The notes under the pieces were generated by a model, which had not been told where the DNA came from, ran no database searches, and saw only the letters and a list, made by a program, of their open reading frames with translations. A program made the position numbers and the translations under genes. From assembly GCF_003054445.1 (NCBI RefSeq), contig NC_042506.1:813501-877500 (forward strand): 64,000 nt of DNA, written 5' to 3'. The stretch's first letter is position 1, and each line of letters starts with the position of its first letter. Source of the DNA: Pichia kudriavzevii (Eukaryota > Ascomycota > Pichiomycetes > Pichiales > Pichiaceae). Shown piece by piece: positions 17,437-27,016 of the stretch.

Positions 17437-19887
17437 CTACAACGTGTTTTCGCTGTTGACATAGTCAAATTGCCTATCAACCTTGCCATTTAGGATATAT
17501 CCTAGTTTAACACGCACCTTCACTTTGCTTCCAGGCTTTCCCGTGATTTTTAGGGTGAGAGGAGTGTAATCTTGTGCATTTAGTGTTGTCTTTGCAATTG
17601 ATGACAATTGTAGATTCTGTTGCTTTGAAACAGCGCAGAGGACTGAGATCCCAGTGATGGTATTAGTAGATATATTCTTGACAACTGCTTGAAGTTCGCA
17701 ACTTCCGCTTGCAACTTTTTCTACAATAAAACCCACCCGGATTGAGCCGTCATTGAACACTTCCAGAGATTCCGGTTCCTTACTATCAATGGTATTACCG
17801 TTGTTATTACTTGTAGTGGCATTTATGGAGCTTGTGCCGAAAATATCACTTAGTAAATCGATAACATTATCTTTTTCCTTTCCATTAATTCCTTTTGATA
17901 GTGTCGAATTGGAGTTAGTCTTGTTGCTCGTATCATCATCACCAAGTAAATCCAACAATAGATCTCCAGATTTCGATGCTTTTGAGGAGCCTTGATTAGT
18001 ATCTTTTACTGCATTCTCCCCATACAATGTTGTTCTATTTAGCAGAGATGTGATTTCTTGTTTTTTGACTGGGGGAGCAGGCATTCTCTCCAATAAGCCT
18101 CGCCTGATGGTCATTGGTTCGCCAAAGATCTTCAGATACTCGACAGCTCTTGTTTGAATTTCTAGATTGATATCCTTTGAAGCATTTGAGATGATCATTC
18201 TCAGCTTCTCAACATTGGAGGGAATTTTGAATTTCACTGATAGCTTTAGGCATGCCGTTAGCACATAGATTTTAATCTTCAACTTCTCATCGTCATTGGA
18301 AAAATCGGATACTGCTAGAATTGAATTGATAATATCAAAAATTTTGGATTCATTCATTTCTGCATTGTTATTATCAATTATCAGATCTGAGTATTCACCT
18401 AAGCACCAAACCGTGACTAACGATAATCCATATTGATCATATAATCCAGAATTAAAAGTTTTGACAAGCCTGACTAATGTTTCCTTGATTAATTCCTGGT
18501 TACCACTGGACTGCATTATAATCGATAATATTGTAGACAATATATTATCGTTACAGTAGTTACCTGCAATGTTTAACATTGAGATCATCGTATTTAAGGT
18601 CCATTCTACATTGGAATTATAATTCTCGCACAAAATTGTCATTTGGGATGTGATATAATGCTTCAAGTCCTCGTCTTGCTCAACTTTCAAGTATTTCAAA
18701 ATCTCCTTGAATAACAACTTGATATTTTGTTGATTTGTAATTCCAAATGTTAATTCTAAAGCCCTACGACGAATCGATATATCGCCATCATGCAAACATC
18801 CAACAATTGTATTTCTATGTCTTTGGACAGCTAATGGCTCATATTCAATGACCTGTAATAAAGTGTCTAAAGCAACGTACCTAATGTTATTATCCTTTTG
18901 GATTAGAAACTTGGATAATATATTGACGCCCAAAACTTTCAACGAGGAGTCCGATTGAATCGTAAAGATAGTCTTTACAGCTTCATATAATATCGAATAA
19001 CCTGACCCTTTTGTGTTTTCGAATTTAGCACAGACCTGAGTTAGGACATCATTGACTGATTCCAATAAATAGTCACTATTGTACTTCATGTCGTCATTCG
19101 AGTAGATATTGGAGGAGGAAAGTAAAATCCTGACAGTTTTCAATAGCGAGACAAACAAAAACGGATCAGGAATACCTTTGACATCATATTCAGGTGAGTA
19201 ACTTGAAGATTGTAAAAGTTTGATATGGGATAAAATCTTAGGAATATATTGAACTAGCTGTTTATGACACGAGTTATCGTTGAAATAAATGGTATTGATT
19301 AGAACCAATGTACCCAACAAAACACCGTGCGATTTTTCATTAAGTAAATTATCAAGATATGGAAGGTAAACCTCACATAAAACTGGATCCTTCTCCACCA
19401 ATTTACTAGCAACCAATGCTGCCTTTTTCTTGATGTAAGATTGGGAAGAGTTTAGTAACTTTTCAACATTTGGATAAAGGTCTTTTGCTAATTCTGGACT
19501 TGTCAAGTTACCTAGAGCCGTTAATGCCAAACCAATGATTAGCGGATTTGCGTTTTTCATGTCAATGTCTAACGAATTTGTCAATAACGTCAAGATGTCT
19601 TGAGATTCGTCCATTATTAGCATTGCAACCATATAGCCGATTCTCTTGTCAGAAAACTTGGTGGACGCAATCAACTTCAAACATTCCACCTGTCCAAACT
19701 GTGTTGGTTCACCCAATATATAAAGGTATAGCAACTTTTGGATGTTTTTCCGCCTCTTTTCATTATCCAAATGTGGGTCTCTGAATGACGATCTAATTTT
19801 GGCACTTTCCTTTCTGATCACTGCCCGCTCAGCAGCTATAGTTTTACTGTTTCTTACAGCTTTGATGAATGTCTTCAACGATCCCAT
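17437..19887 (-). CDS. APL4: AP-1 clathrin adaptor gamma subunit (gamma-adaptin)
   Basis: Large subunit of the AP-1 complex sorting cargo at the trans-Golgi and endosomes. The start MGSLKTFIKAVRNSKT at 19887 gives 816 residues and agrees with gamma-adaptins; the frame continues upstream for 49 codons without similarity. An armadillo-like trunk (about residues 1-580) contains RDPHLDNEKRRKNIQKLLYLYILGEPTQFGQVECLKLIAS. The hinge carries clathrin-box-like LLDLL and DLLSDIF. The C-terminal gamma-ear (about 710-816) starts near SIRVGFIVEK and ends before QFDYVNSENTL. It sits head-to-tail with YOP1. Confidence 0.94.
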   Translation of the reverse strand: MGSLKTFIKAVRNSKTIAAERAVIRKESAKIRSSFRDPHLDNEKRRKNIQKLLYLYILGEPTQFGQVECLKLIASTKFSDKRIGYMVAMLIMDESQDILTLLTNSLDIDMKNANPLIIGLALTALGNLTSPELAKDLYPNVEKLLNSSQSYIKKKAALVASKLVEKDPVLCEVYLPYLDNLLNEKSHGVLLGTLVLINTIYFNDNSCHKQLVQYIPKILSHIKLLQSSSYSPEYDVKGIPDPFLFVSLLKTVRILLSSSNIYSNDDMKYNSDYLLESVNDVLTQVCAKFENTKGSGYSILYEAVKTIFTIQSDSSLKVLGVNILSKFLIQKDNNIRYVALDTLLQVIEYEPLAVQRHRNTIVGCLHDGDISIRRRALELTFGITNQQNIKLLFKEILKYLKVEQDEDLKHYITSQMTILCENYNSNVEWTLNTMISMLNIAGNYCNDNILSTILSIIMQSSGNQELIKETLVRLVKTFNSGLYDQYGLSLVTVWCLGEYSDLIIDNNNAEMNESKIFDIINSILAVSDFSNDDEKLKIKIYVLTACLKLSVKFKIPSNVEKLRMIISNASKDINLEIQTRAVEYLKIFGEPMTIRRGLLERMPAPPVKKQEITSLLNRTTLYGENAVKDTNQGSSKASKSGDLLLDLLGDDDTSNKTNSNSTLSKGINGKEKDNVIDLLSDIFGTSSINATTSNNNGNTIDSKEPESLEVFNDGSIRVGFIVEKVASGSCELQAVVKNISTNTITGISVLCAVSKQQNLQLSSIAKTTLNAQDYTPLTLKITGKPGSKVKVRVKLGYILNGKVDRQFDYVNSENTL

Positions 19888-20261
19888 TATTGATGCGGCT
19901 AATAGTTGACGGTTAAATCTGCATAGACTATGATATACGTATGTATATATGAATGGATATCTGTTGTATTCACCTAGATTTATTTCTTTTGTTCTTTTCT
20001 TGTTTCCCTTCAGTATGTTGTCATTCTCCTTCATGGTCGTATAAATGTTTAGACCCGCATTTCAGAATGAAAATTCGATCAAACGCGACCAATTTGAAAG
20101 CACTAATATTAGGGTGAAATTATAGGTTTCGAGGGTGCAGACATACTATTTCGCCAACATCCGGGCATTGTAACATAGGTTGGTATTATGTCTACGTGTT
20201 ACCGGCCAGTTGTCTATCATTTCTAGACTTCTTATAGAGTTCTAGTAATTGGATGTTACCT

Positions 20262-20290
20262 TACACACACACACATATATATATATATAT
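20262..20290. repeat. (AC)n(AT)n microsatellite
   Basis: Alternating ACACACACACAC passing into ATATATATATAT in the spacer between APL4 and the membrane-protein gene; a simple repeat likely to vary in length. Confidence 0.9.
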
Positions 20291-20320
20291 GAAACAATGA
20301 TTTACGTGTCTTGGAAATGG

Positions 20321-20986
20321 TCAGCAGTAATTGGAGATGTTTTCTCGTTGTAATAGCAAAAATAGCTTCTTCTTGAAGATCTTAACAAGGGATTGGTAAT
20401 CTTCATCGTGTATGAAACAAGACTCAATTACATCTGTATGTAGGAACAAAAGCAGGATTGATATGGATGAGATCAGCAAGAGTAAAGTGATAATGCAAAC
20501 GAGCTTGAGAAATTTCGAAATCCATCTAGTTGCACAATTCGGTGGAAGTGGAACAACGTTTAACCTTGAATTTTCACTGGCATGATGAAGTTCGTTAAGT
20601 TTGGAGTTGAGAAACATAAGAAACTGACGTTTGTTTTTGATTTTGAATAGGTACGTCTCATGTTTGGATAGAAACTCGCTACATGTAGGCTCGTTCAAGT
20701 TGAGGCGGCTCTTCAACCAATTGTAAAACGTTCCATGTGTACCTGGAGATCTTGTTGACCGAAACTTAGTTTTCCTGGCCGTTTCTGCCAACTGGTTAAG
20801 ACCATACCAATCACCGACATTGTATAGCTTGACTTTTGTGTTGCAGTATATCTTGCGAGGAAGAGATCCTTTTGATGGAACTGGAGACAGCACACGAATG
20901 GAAGCAATTGGATCAATCTTTTCCCACTGCTCTACCTCTTTGTCTGTTCCTTTCATTATCCAATTGTAACTACTTGTTTTAATCAT
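20321..20986 (-). CDS. Unrecognised single-pass membrane protein
   Basis: A 221-residue frame with ATG at 20984-20986 and stop TGA at 20321. I do not recognise it. One strong hydrophobic segment at about residues 159-184 (rich in Leu, Ile and Ser) is preceded by a basic, Trp-containing stretch and followed by about 35 residues ending in a Lys/Leu-rich helix and a C-terminal Cys. The N-terminal 155 residues are basic and soluble-looking, without low complexity. Absence of repeats and the normal composition favour a real gene, but no domain can be named. It lies upstream of APL4 on the same strand. Confidence 0.6.
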   Translation of the reverse strand: MIKTSSYNWIMKGTDKEVEQWEKIDPIASIRVLSPVPSKGSLPRKIYCNTKVKLYNVGDWYGLNQLAETARKTKFRSTRSPGTHGTFYNWLKSRLNLNEPTCSEFLSKHETYLFKIKNKRQFLMFLNSKLNELHHASENSRLNVVPLPPNCATRWISKFLKLVCIITLLLLISSISILLLFLHTDVIESCFIHDEDYQSLVKIFKKKLFLLLQRENISNYC

Positions 20987-22086
20987 TATTACATGATAAA
21001 CATTGTCCTAATACTTCTACTGGTGCATCTATACCACTCCATTTATAAAAGAAACGCGGTTTCATGATAGAATGAGCTGACTTGCCTTTAACTGACACAT
21101 CACTAACTGACACATCAATCTTACACCTTAATTAATTGACATATGAAACAGTGATGGGTCACAAACACCACCCTCGTAGATCAGCATACAAAAAACACGG
21201 CATGTCATGGGACGACATGCCGAAATGTCGCACTACGTCATAGAGACTCTAATGTCTTCCCCCTCCCCCCCTCCTTCTCCGCTCTTTTTCCTCCTGCAGT
21301 TAAAGTTTTTTTTTTACGGAGATGCAATTCCGAGGGAAAAGGTACTGGGATGGCCCTGAATTGCCCAGTTTCTCTCGCGAAAACAATAGTATCAGTGGGA
21401 AAGGAAGAACGAAAATTTGCCCCCAAAGCGCCCGAAATCCGCAAAATAGCAGCCTCAACAGGCGTCCCAGCCCCGTGTCGGACAGGAAAAATGCATAGAT
21501 GCTGGGCAAGAAAAAAAAAGCACGCATTCGGGACATGAATATTATTGTAGGAGCGGTCCGTATCCTCTAAATGCGCAATAGATGGGGGACAATTGTGTGG
21601 GAAACGGTTGCAGTTAACCATGACTATAAGGGAATGGCGACAATAGAGGGAGAGGCAAGCTATACGGAAAAACCATGGTGCATGGTCACCCCAAAGTGTA
21701 ATTTGCCACGCCCGTTAGTGATGTTGCAATAACACCGAGTGTCCACTTGGTGTTATTCTGATTGTTATTGCTCTCTCAATATTTCAGTGAAGGTATAGTA
21801 AAGAGTTGGATGGTATATAGGTGGGTAAATGGTGATATATATATATAGTAGACATAGTCTGGAGCGAAATTGGAACAAGGACGATCAACATCATGTTCGT
21901 AAAGACGTGTCTTTTTAGTTATAGTAGACGTTCAGTCTCAAAGGGATTGTAGTTTTTGAGTATTATTTTGAGTATTATCTTGTGAACTATTTTGTGAATT
22001 ATTTTGAGTATTTTGAGTTCGATTAGTATTGCTTTGTTGAATATGGTCAAGTGGCGGCCAAGGAACTTACTGTTTGACCTGTTCCT
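20987..22086. other. Intergenic region with a perfect 25-base palindromic element
   Basis: About 1.1 kb without a supportable gene. Notable contents are a perfect inverted repeat at 21198-21222, a polypyrimidine tract (21256-21300), A/T repeats (about 21835-21848) and TTTTGAGTATTATTT-type short repeats (21952-22020). A 127-codon frame at 21238-21621 arises from low-complexity sequence. Confidence 0.55.
21198..21222. repeat. Perfect inverted repeat CGGCATGTC/GACATGCCG
   Basis: Arms of nine bases flank the seven-base centre ATGGGAC. It starts about 212 bases upstream of the unrecognised membrane-protein gene and could be a paired protein-binding site or a hairpin. Confidence 0.85.
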
Positions 22087-22764
22087 CTATAGCACGCCGC
22101 ATCTTCTTAGTTCTGATTCGGGAACACCGCATCTTTTCAACGATCTTTGTCCTCTCCAGTGGTTGATCAATTGGTATGGACGACTGAACCGTTTGTTGCA
22201 CCCCCACATCTCGCCGTTCGAATGGAATCCTTGACATACGTGTTCTCTCTCACGTTTATGCTGTTCTCTAATATGTCTGCGGATGTAATCTTTCGACAAA
22301 AACGTGCCTTTGTACCGACACCCAGGATAGTTACATTTGTACTTGAGTTTATCTGTAGCTGAATCTTTGATTTCCTTAATGAGTTCATTGTCCAAGACAC
22401 TGCTTTCGTCGTCTGATTCCGAAGATGTCGAGGTGGAAGGAGAAGGAGGAGCTGCTGCTGCCATGACAGCATCACTTCTATTGACATTGGCACCGAGGAC
22501 GGCGTTAGGTCCGTTGCTCACAGGATATATCTTGAACTGCTCCTCCCGTTGGGGGTCCAACCCCTTGTATAGATAGAACGGCCGCACATTCTGGTCGGGA
22601 CCTTCTTGACAGGGATGCTGGCATTGGAATGGTTGGGAGAAGTGTGACTGTTTCACCTCGTCCTTCAAGGAGAGAGGTGTTGGCGGGACCGAGTACATGG
22701 GTGTTGGCAATGGTTGGTAGCTGTTATAGTTGTTGTGGAAGTAATTGATGTGATGTAGATACAT
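22087..22764 (-). CDS. Atypical two-finger C2H2-like zinc-finger protein, probable transcription factor
   Basis: A 225-residue protein with an Asn/Tyr/Pro-rich N-terminus, an Ala/Pro/Ser tract ending in SSESDDESS (about 100-122) and a C-terminal Cys/His region. Finger one is C-X4-C-X14-H-X4-H (CNYPGC...HIREQH). The second unit reads C-X11-C-X12-H-X9-C (GCNKRFSRPYQLINHW...RC), so the final ligand would be Cys and the first Cys spacing is long. KRFSRPYQLINH resembles the DNA-reading part of classical fingers. I cannot name an orthologue. It is divergent from the SNA4-like gene across about 1.7 kb. Confidence 0.75.
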   Translation of the reverse strand: MYLHHINYFHNNYNSYQPLPTPMYSVPPTPLSLKDEVKQSHFSQPFQCQHPCQEGPDQNVRPFYLYKGLDPQREEQFKIYPVSNGPNAVLGANVNRSDAVMAAAAPPSPSTSTSSESDDESSVLDNELIKEIKDSATDKLKYKCNYPGCRYKGTFLSKDYIRRHIREQHKREREHVCQGFHSNGEMWGCNKRFSRPYQLINHWRGQRSLKRCGVPESELRRCGVL

Positions 22765-22861
22765 TGATGTTGGATTGGGGAGTTTGGTTTCACTAGAGTT
22801 TCAAATAAAAAAGAGTAAAAAAAAAGTGTAATCCTGTTTAAAGAGCCGTGCAAGTAGATGA

Positions 22862-22918
22862 TATAAATATAAATATATGTATATATATGTATATATATAT
22901 ATATTTATATATTTATGA
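22862..22918. repeat. A/T microsatellite (TATATG/TATA)
   Basis: Nearly uninterrupted alternating A and T with interspersed TATATGTATA units, about 100 bases upstream of the zinc-finger gene start; could supply its TATA element. Confidence 0.85.
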
Positions 22919-24210
22919 ACCAATAGGACAAGTGGAAATGTAGCAAGTCTTGAAGACAAACCATCTACACAAGAAAACAGGGCATTTCCAAGCTTATTTA
23001 AATTTATTCTCCACTGTAAGCCTCTTATAGGTAAACAATGTCCTTAAATTTGAACAATTGGGAATAATAGTCAATTATTGGCCCGGTTCTATTGTATATT
23101 TCCATGCACGCCATACCCAACTAATATCTCTCAACCTGTCACAGGGAGATTTCTCATTAGCTTCACCATTTTCAGTTTCTCGCTTACGCCTTAAACTCCC
23201 CCGGAATAGAACTCAAACCCAACTTCCCGTCGGCATCTCGGCCCTCTTTGTAAGTATTATCGGTTTGACATGGTCCTTACTATGGCTTTAATTGCCGATT
23301 TCAGAGAAGCATTGCTCGCTCACATTAAGCTCCCGGGGCCGAAGGAGACGTTGCTCATCAGCGCCTTGCATGGCCCCTTCTAGTCCCCGCTTAGAAAACA
23401 GGCAGCGTTCCGGCGGAACGCGTGACAAAACAACACCTTTCCGGCGGCAGTGCGCAATAATGCATCTTTATTTACGTGCCCGTGCATGTTCAAGGTCAAA
23501 TACACCGGAACTCCCGAGAAGAAAACATAATTTTAACCTTACGGGGTGCCGTGCCCAAGATTTCTCGTTTCTTCTTTTCCGTCTCGTGTTTGCCTTCTCT
23601 AGGAACCGTTTTCTTCCTCCTCCTTTCCTTCTAACAAGAGTTATCGTTCTAGTTCTCGCATTGGTTCATAGTTTCCCATTTTACTATTTTGGTTTCCCCT
23701 CTATTATTTAGAGAAGCTCTTAAAATCTTCAAAAGAAGAGAAATTGAGGCTCAGCAAACTAAGCATAATTTTATTGGGAGGGGGGCACGATTTCCACCTC
23801 TTTGGGTTTTAGTTGTTAATTGTAGCCATACCCACTAAACCATACTTACCCACATTATTCCTATATAGACAATATTATCTATCAGAATATACTAGAAAAC
23901 AACGCTGGACTAGCGAGGCAGTTTCATTGGTTGATTTACAAGTGTTGCTGCTACTAATATGTAGAGGTCAACACCCTCCTCCAAACTTCGGTCGTTTGTA
24001 TCAGATGCTTCTTATTTCCCCCCTCTCTTTTGTCGTGTTCTTTGTCCAGCTTCTGCATTCCATCTACTTTGGTCGCCCTCTTTACTTACCCTTCTTCTGG
24101 CGCCCCTCTCGGTTGTTCCTCTATTCATTGGTCGTTATTTTCAACACAATGTGTGTCCACCTTCCTTCACTATGGATCGTGTCTCCATAAAACACTAAAG
24201 AGAATAAACC

Positions 24211-24250
24211 ATTTTTATTTTTTATTTTTTATTTTTTATTTCTTATTTTA
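24211..24250. repeat. ATTTTTT short tandem repeat
   Basis: About five 7-base units of ATTTTTT with minor variation, about 210 bases upstream of the SNA4-like start. Confidence 0.85.
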
Positions 24251-24458
24251 TGTTTTTCTTGGCCTCACTGGCGCACAATCGGCATACCGTGATATCATTA
24301 ATTGTCCCCTAATCTATACAGAATCATTGTATTTTCTTCATTGTCTATATACGGTGCCATTTGCCATCTCTATCAAAGACTCTTTATCTGTGCCGTTTTC
24401 CCCTTCCGCTTCCAGTCTCCCATCACATTATCCCCCCCTTCGAATACATCACAGCAAA

Positions 24459-24995
24459 ATGTGTTTCTGCTGTTGCGATATCCTGTGTTGCGATTGCATC
24501 TTGGTAATACTAGCTGTTTTCTTCCCCCCACTACCAGTGTGCATCAAGAGAGGCCTATGTTCTTGTGATCTGTTGATAAATATATGTCTATGCACACTTG
24601 GATGGGTTCCAGGCATGATACATGCATGGTATATCATCCTAAGTGACCCATATGTTGTCATTGATGATGAGGAGAGACAGATCTTCATTGTGACCCCACA
24701 ACCTTCCTCAAGTGTCGTTGTCAATAAAAGACCGGATCAGACGAGAATCAGGTTTACACATCCAGAACCGTTTGCAGAGAGCTTGAATTCAGTCCATAGC
24801 AAGAACAACAATGATATTAACAACCAAAACCCAAGTCCTCTGTCTTCACCAATTCCTCAGTCAAATTATATACCATCTCCTCTAGGTCAAGCCAATTACG
24901 GTACTATAGCCAATGACGAAGAAGTAGATCCAAACACAGACTTGCCGCCTGACTACGAATCAGCAATGAATGAAACTGCAAAGCAGTTTAGGTAG
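24459..24995 (+). CDS. Sna4-like PMP3/UPF0057 family membrane protein with C-terminal PY motif
   Basis: The start MCFCCCDILCC gives 178 residues; the frame is open further upstream, but that part is a translation of regulatory DNA. The N-terminal cysteine cluster, as in S. cerevisiae Sna4 (MCCYCVCC), suggests palmitoylation. Two membrane segments of the PMP3 family are present: ILVILAVFFPPLPVCIKRG (about 14-32) and LLINICLCTLGWVPGMIHA (about 38-56). A hydrophilic Asn/Pro/Ser tail ends in LPPDYESA, a PPxY motif that in Sna3 and Sna4 recruits the Rsp5 ubiquitin ligase for vacuolar sorting. Longer than Sna4 (140 aa). Confidence 0.85.
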   Translation: MCFCCCDILCCDCILVILAVFFPPLPVCIKRGLCSCDLLINICLCTLGWVPGMIHAWYIILSDPYVVIDDEERQIFIVTPQPSSSVVVNKRPDQTRIRFTHPEPFAESLNSVHSKNNNDINNQNPSPLSSPIPQSNYIPSPLGQANYGTIANDEEVDPNTDLPPDYESAMNETAKQFR

Positions 24996-25269
24996 CTGAC
25001 GCACATATGTAAAGAATACGATATTTTACAACAAAGTCGTGTACCTCCTTGTACAACCGATAACTTACCCTAAAATTAAATTCTCCACGCATGTCACGTG
25101 ATGCCGCGTAGCTGATCGAAAATAGTGTTTTCTACATTGGTTTTTTTTTCCTCAGGTATACTAATGGGGAAAATTCCATCAGTTACCTTTAGACTGTACG
25201 TTGACGTTGTTACTGTGTATATTTGGTTTTAAACATTTTCTTTGTTCGGCTTGTTAAGCGGTAACAATC

Positions 25270-26226
25270 ATGCCTGTTGCCACGCCTGCAAAGTACAAAC
25301 TTCGATATAGTCTCAAAGATATACATGACGGATCACTTGTGTCAACTGTTAAGTTTTCACCAGACGGTTTAAAATTTGCAACATGTTGTTCCGCAGGATC
25401 AATCAAGATTTGGTCATCTCAGACAGGTGAACTCTTAACTACTTTGCGGGGCCACAACGACGGGATATCGGACATAGCATTTAGTGCCAACAATGAATAC
25501 CTGGCTTCTGGTTCAGATGATTTGACAATTCGTATATGGGATCTGAAGTTTGAAGAAACATTGAAGTTGCTGAAAAACCATACTTATCATATCACTTGTT
25601 TACAATTCGATAAAAGATCGAGGATTTTGATCAGTGGTTCATCAGACGAAAACATCAGGGTTTGGGACTGCAAGAGAGGGGAAAGTATGCGTACGTTGAG
25701 TGCCCATTCAGATCCAGTTTCCTCAATTGATTTGAGTTTTGATGATACCATTATAGTCAGTGGGTCTTACGACGGGCTGATTAGACTTTTCGATACCGAA
25801 ACAGGAGGATGCTTGAAAACCTTGATCTATGATAAAGAAGGCTCATCGTTCCCGATAAGCTATGTCAAGTTCTCACCTAATTCAAAATTCGTATTGTCGA
25901 GCTCGCTGGATGGTGTTTTGAGATTGTGGGATTATATGAACAACAAAGTGGTCAAAACCTACAAGGGCATAAACAATTCTCCAGTTGCTGAGAAATTCTC
26001 CTTGGGGACTAACTTCATTACTTTTAACAATGAGTTGATGATAAACTCCGGTGACGAAAGGGGCAATCTTGTCTTTTGGGACTTGCAATCACAGGAGATT
26101 CTTTTTACTTTAGAAGCAAGTGGAAAGTCTTCTCCTATAATGAACACAGACAGCTTTAATAACGGACAGTTTCTGGTATCTGTATCTTTGGATGGTGAGT
26201 TGTGCGTATGGGATTATGTGAGTTAG
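25270..26226 (+). CDS. SWD3: COMPASS complex WD40 subunit Swd3 (WDR5 family)
   Basis: Core WD40 propeller of the COMPASS/Set1 histone H3K4 methyltransferase in the nucleus. The 318 residues (S. cerevisiae 315) form seven WD repeats: GHNDGISDIAFSANNEYLASGSDD...IRIWD, LISGSSDENIRVWD, AHSDPVSSIDLSFDDTIIVSGSYDGLIRLFD, and SYVKFSPNSKFVLSSSLDGVLRLWDY, closely following WDR5 ('AHSDPVS', 'VKFSPN'). The last two blades are more diverged. CTG codon 78 occupies a conserved Leu position, supporting the standard reading of CTG. Confidence 0.92.
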   Translation: MPVATPAKYKLRYSLKDIHDGSLVSTVKFSPDGLKFATCCSAGSIKIWSSQTGELLTTLRGHNDGISDIAFSANNEYLASGSDDLTIRIWDLKFEETLKLLKNHTYHITCLQFDKRSRILISGSSDENIRVWDCKRGESMRTLSAHSDPVSSIDLSFDDTIIVSGSYDGLIRLFDTETGGCLKTLIYDKEGSSFPISYVKFSPNSKFVLSSSLDGVLRLWDYMNNKVVKTYKGINNSPVAEKFSLGTNFITFNNELMINSGDERGNLVFWDLQSQEILFTLEASGKSSPIMNTDSFNNGQFLVSVSLDGELCVWDYVS

Positions 26227-26486
26227 CTAAAAAAAAAAAGAATATTATCTTGTATATGTGTGCAAGGGAAAAAAGGAACTATATATTCAGATATACAGAA
26301 AAAAAAGGAAATATCTCAATTTTGAAAGAATTAAAAATACAATGATAAAAGTTGAGCAAAGGGGAAACATAGCTGAAAATATGACTTATCAACCAAGTAC
26401 TTGTAATTATTTTGGAAAAGGGTAATAGAAAAATAAAACAAGGGAAAAGACTTGAGTGACTAAAAGAAAACATCCAACGGAGAACA

Positions 26487-26678
26487 TCAAGAGCTTGGCT
26501 CAGCCATTGGTTGTTGCTCTGTGACTTTAGGAGCATCTACATTCTTTTCAACACCAGTGGCGGTTTCTGTACCACCTTTTGTAGGTGCAGACGTTTGTGT
26601 CTTATCGTTATTGCCAAATCTCTTTGGGAAGGCTTCCGATTGCTCTCTCAAGAAATTAAGGATTCTTCTAATTGGCAT
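26487..26678 (-). CDS. Small unrecognised ORF, 63 residues
   Basis: Starts at an ATG in a favourable context (ACCAAATG) and ends at TGA. The N-terminal 21 residues MPIRRILNFLREQSEAFPKR(F) form a basic amphipathic-looking segment, followed by a Thr/Ala/Glu-rich tail. Could be a small mitochondrial or peripheral membrane protein, but no family is recognised. The upstream region is polypyrimidine-rich on the coding strand, as in yeast leaders. Its existence as a gene is moderately likely. Confidence 0.45.
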   Translation of the reverse strand: MPIRRILNFLREQSEAFPKRFGNNDKTQTSAPTKGGTETATGVEKNVDAPKVTEQQPMAEPSS

Positions 26679-27016
26679 TTGGTTAGGTTTAAGTTTTGTT
26701 TCTTGAATATATCGGATGAGGTATGTTACTTTTATAAAGACACTAGAGAAGAAAGGAAGAAGAAAAAGAAGTAGAAAAGGAAAAGGAAGAAAGAGGTGGT
26801 GGCAACTTGACCTGGTGGGAAGGCAACTTGTGCCTTTGGTTTCTATTTAAACTAGTTAGTCAGTTAATTGTTGCCTCCTTTTTTTCCAATCAAAATTGTG
26901 AAATTGAAGGCCAGAAAAGAATGGGATTATTAATCTTCAATCAAGAAAGGGGATCTTGTTTTTTTCTTTTATTTTCCCCTCCTCCATAGTGAACATTTGT
27001 ATATAGTGAATGCAAT

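Larger units (their letters stand above)
22765..24458. other. Long divergent intergenic region (zinc-finger gene / SNA4-like gene)
   Basis: About 1.7 kb of regulatory-looking DNA between two divergent genes. It includes a G/C-rich island (about 23290-23540) with the near-palindrome GTTCCGGCGGAAC (23407-23419) and a second TTCCGGCGG (23449-23457), a G-run (23779-23785) and an ATTTTTT repeat (24211-24250). Open frames here (for example 139 codons at 23292-23711) have no family features. Confidence 0.55.

Noticed and set aside
19888-20034. 49-residue extension of APL4
   Set aside because: No similarity; gamma-adaptins begin at the MGSLKTF-type sequence.
23292-23711. 139-codon frame in the zinc-finger/SNA4 spacer
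   Set aside because: Arg/Ser/Phe-rich composition of translated regulatory DNA, no motif, and begins straight after a stop.
24030-24458. 143-residue N-terminal extension of the SNA4-like frame
   Set aside because: Translates T-rich promoter DNA; the cysteine-rich start at 24459 matches the Sna4 N-terminus.
25093-25100. GTCACGTG near SWD3, also CDEI-like
   Set aside because: Followed by G/C-rich DNA, not an A/T-rich CDEII. More likely an ordinary Cbf1- or Pho4-type promoter box.
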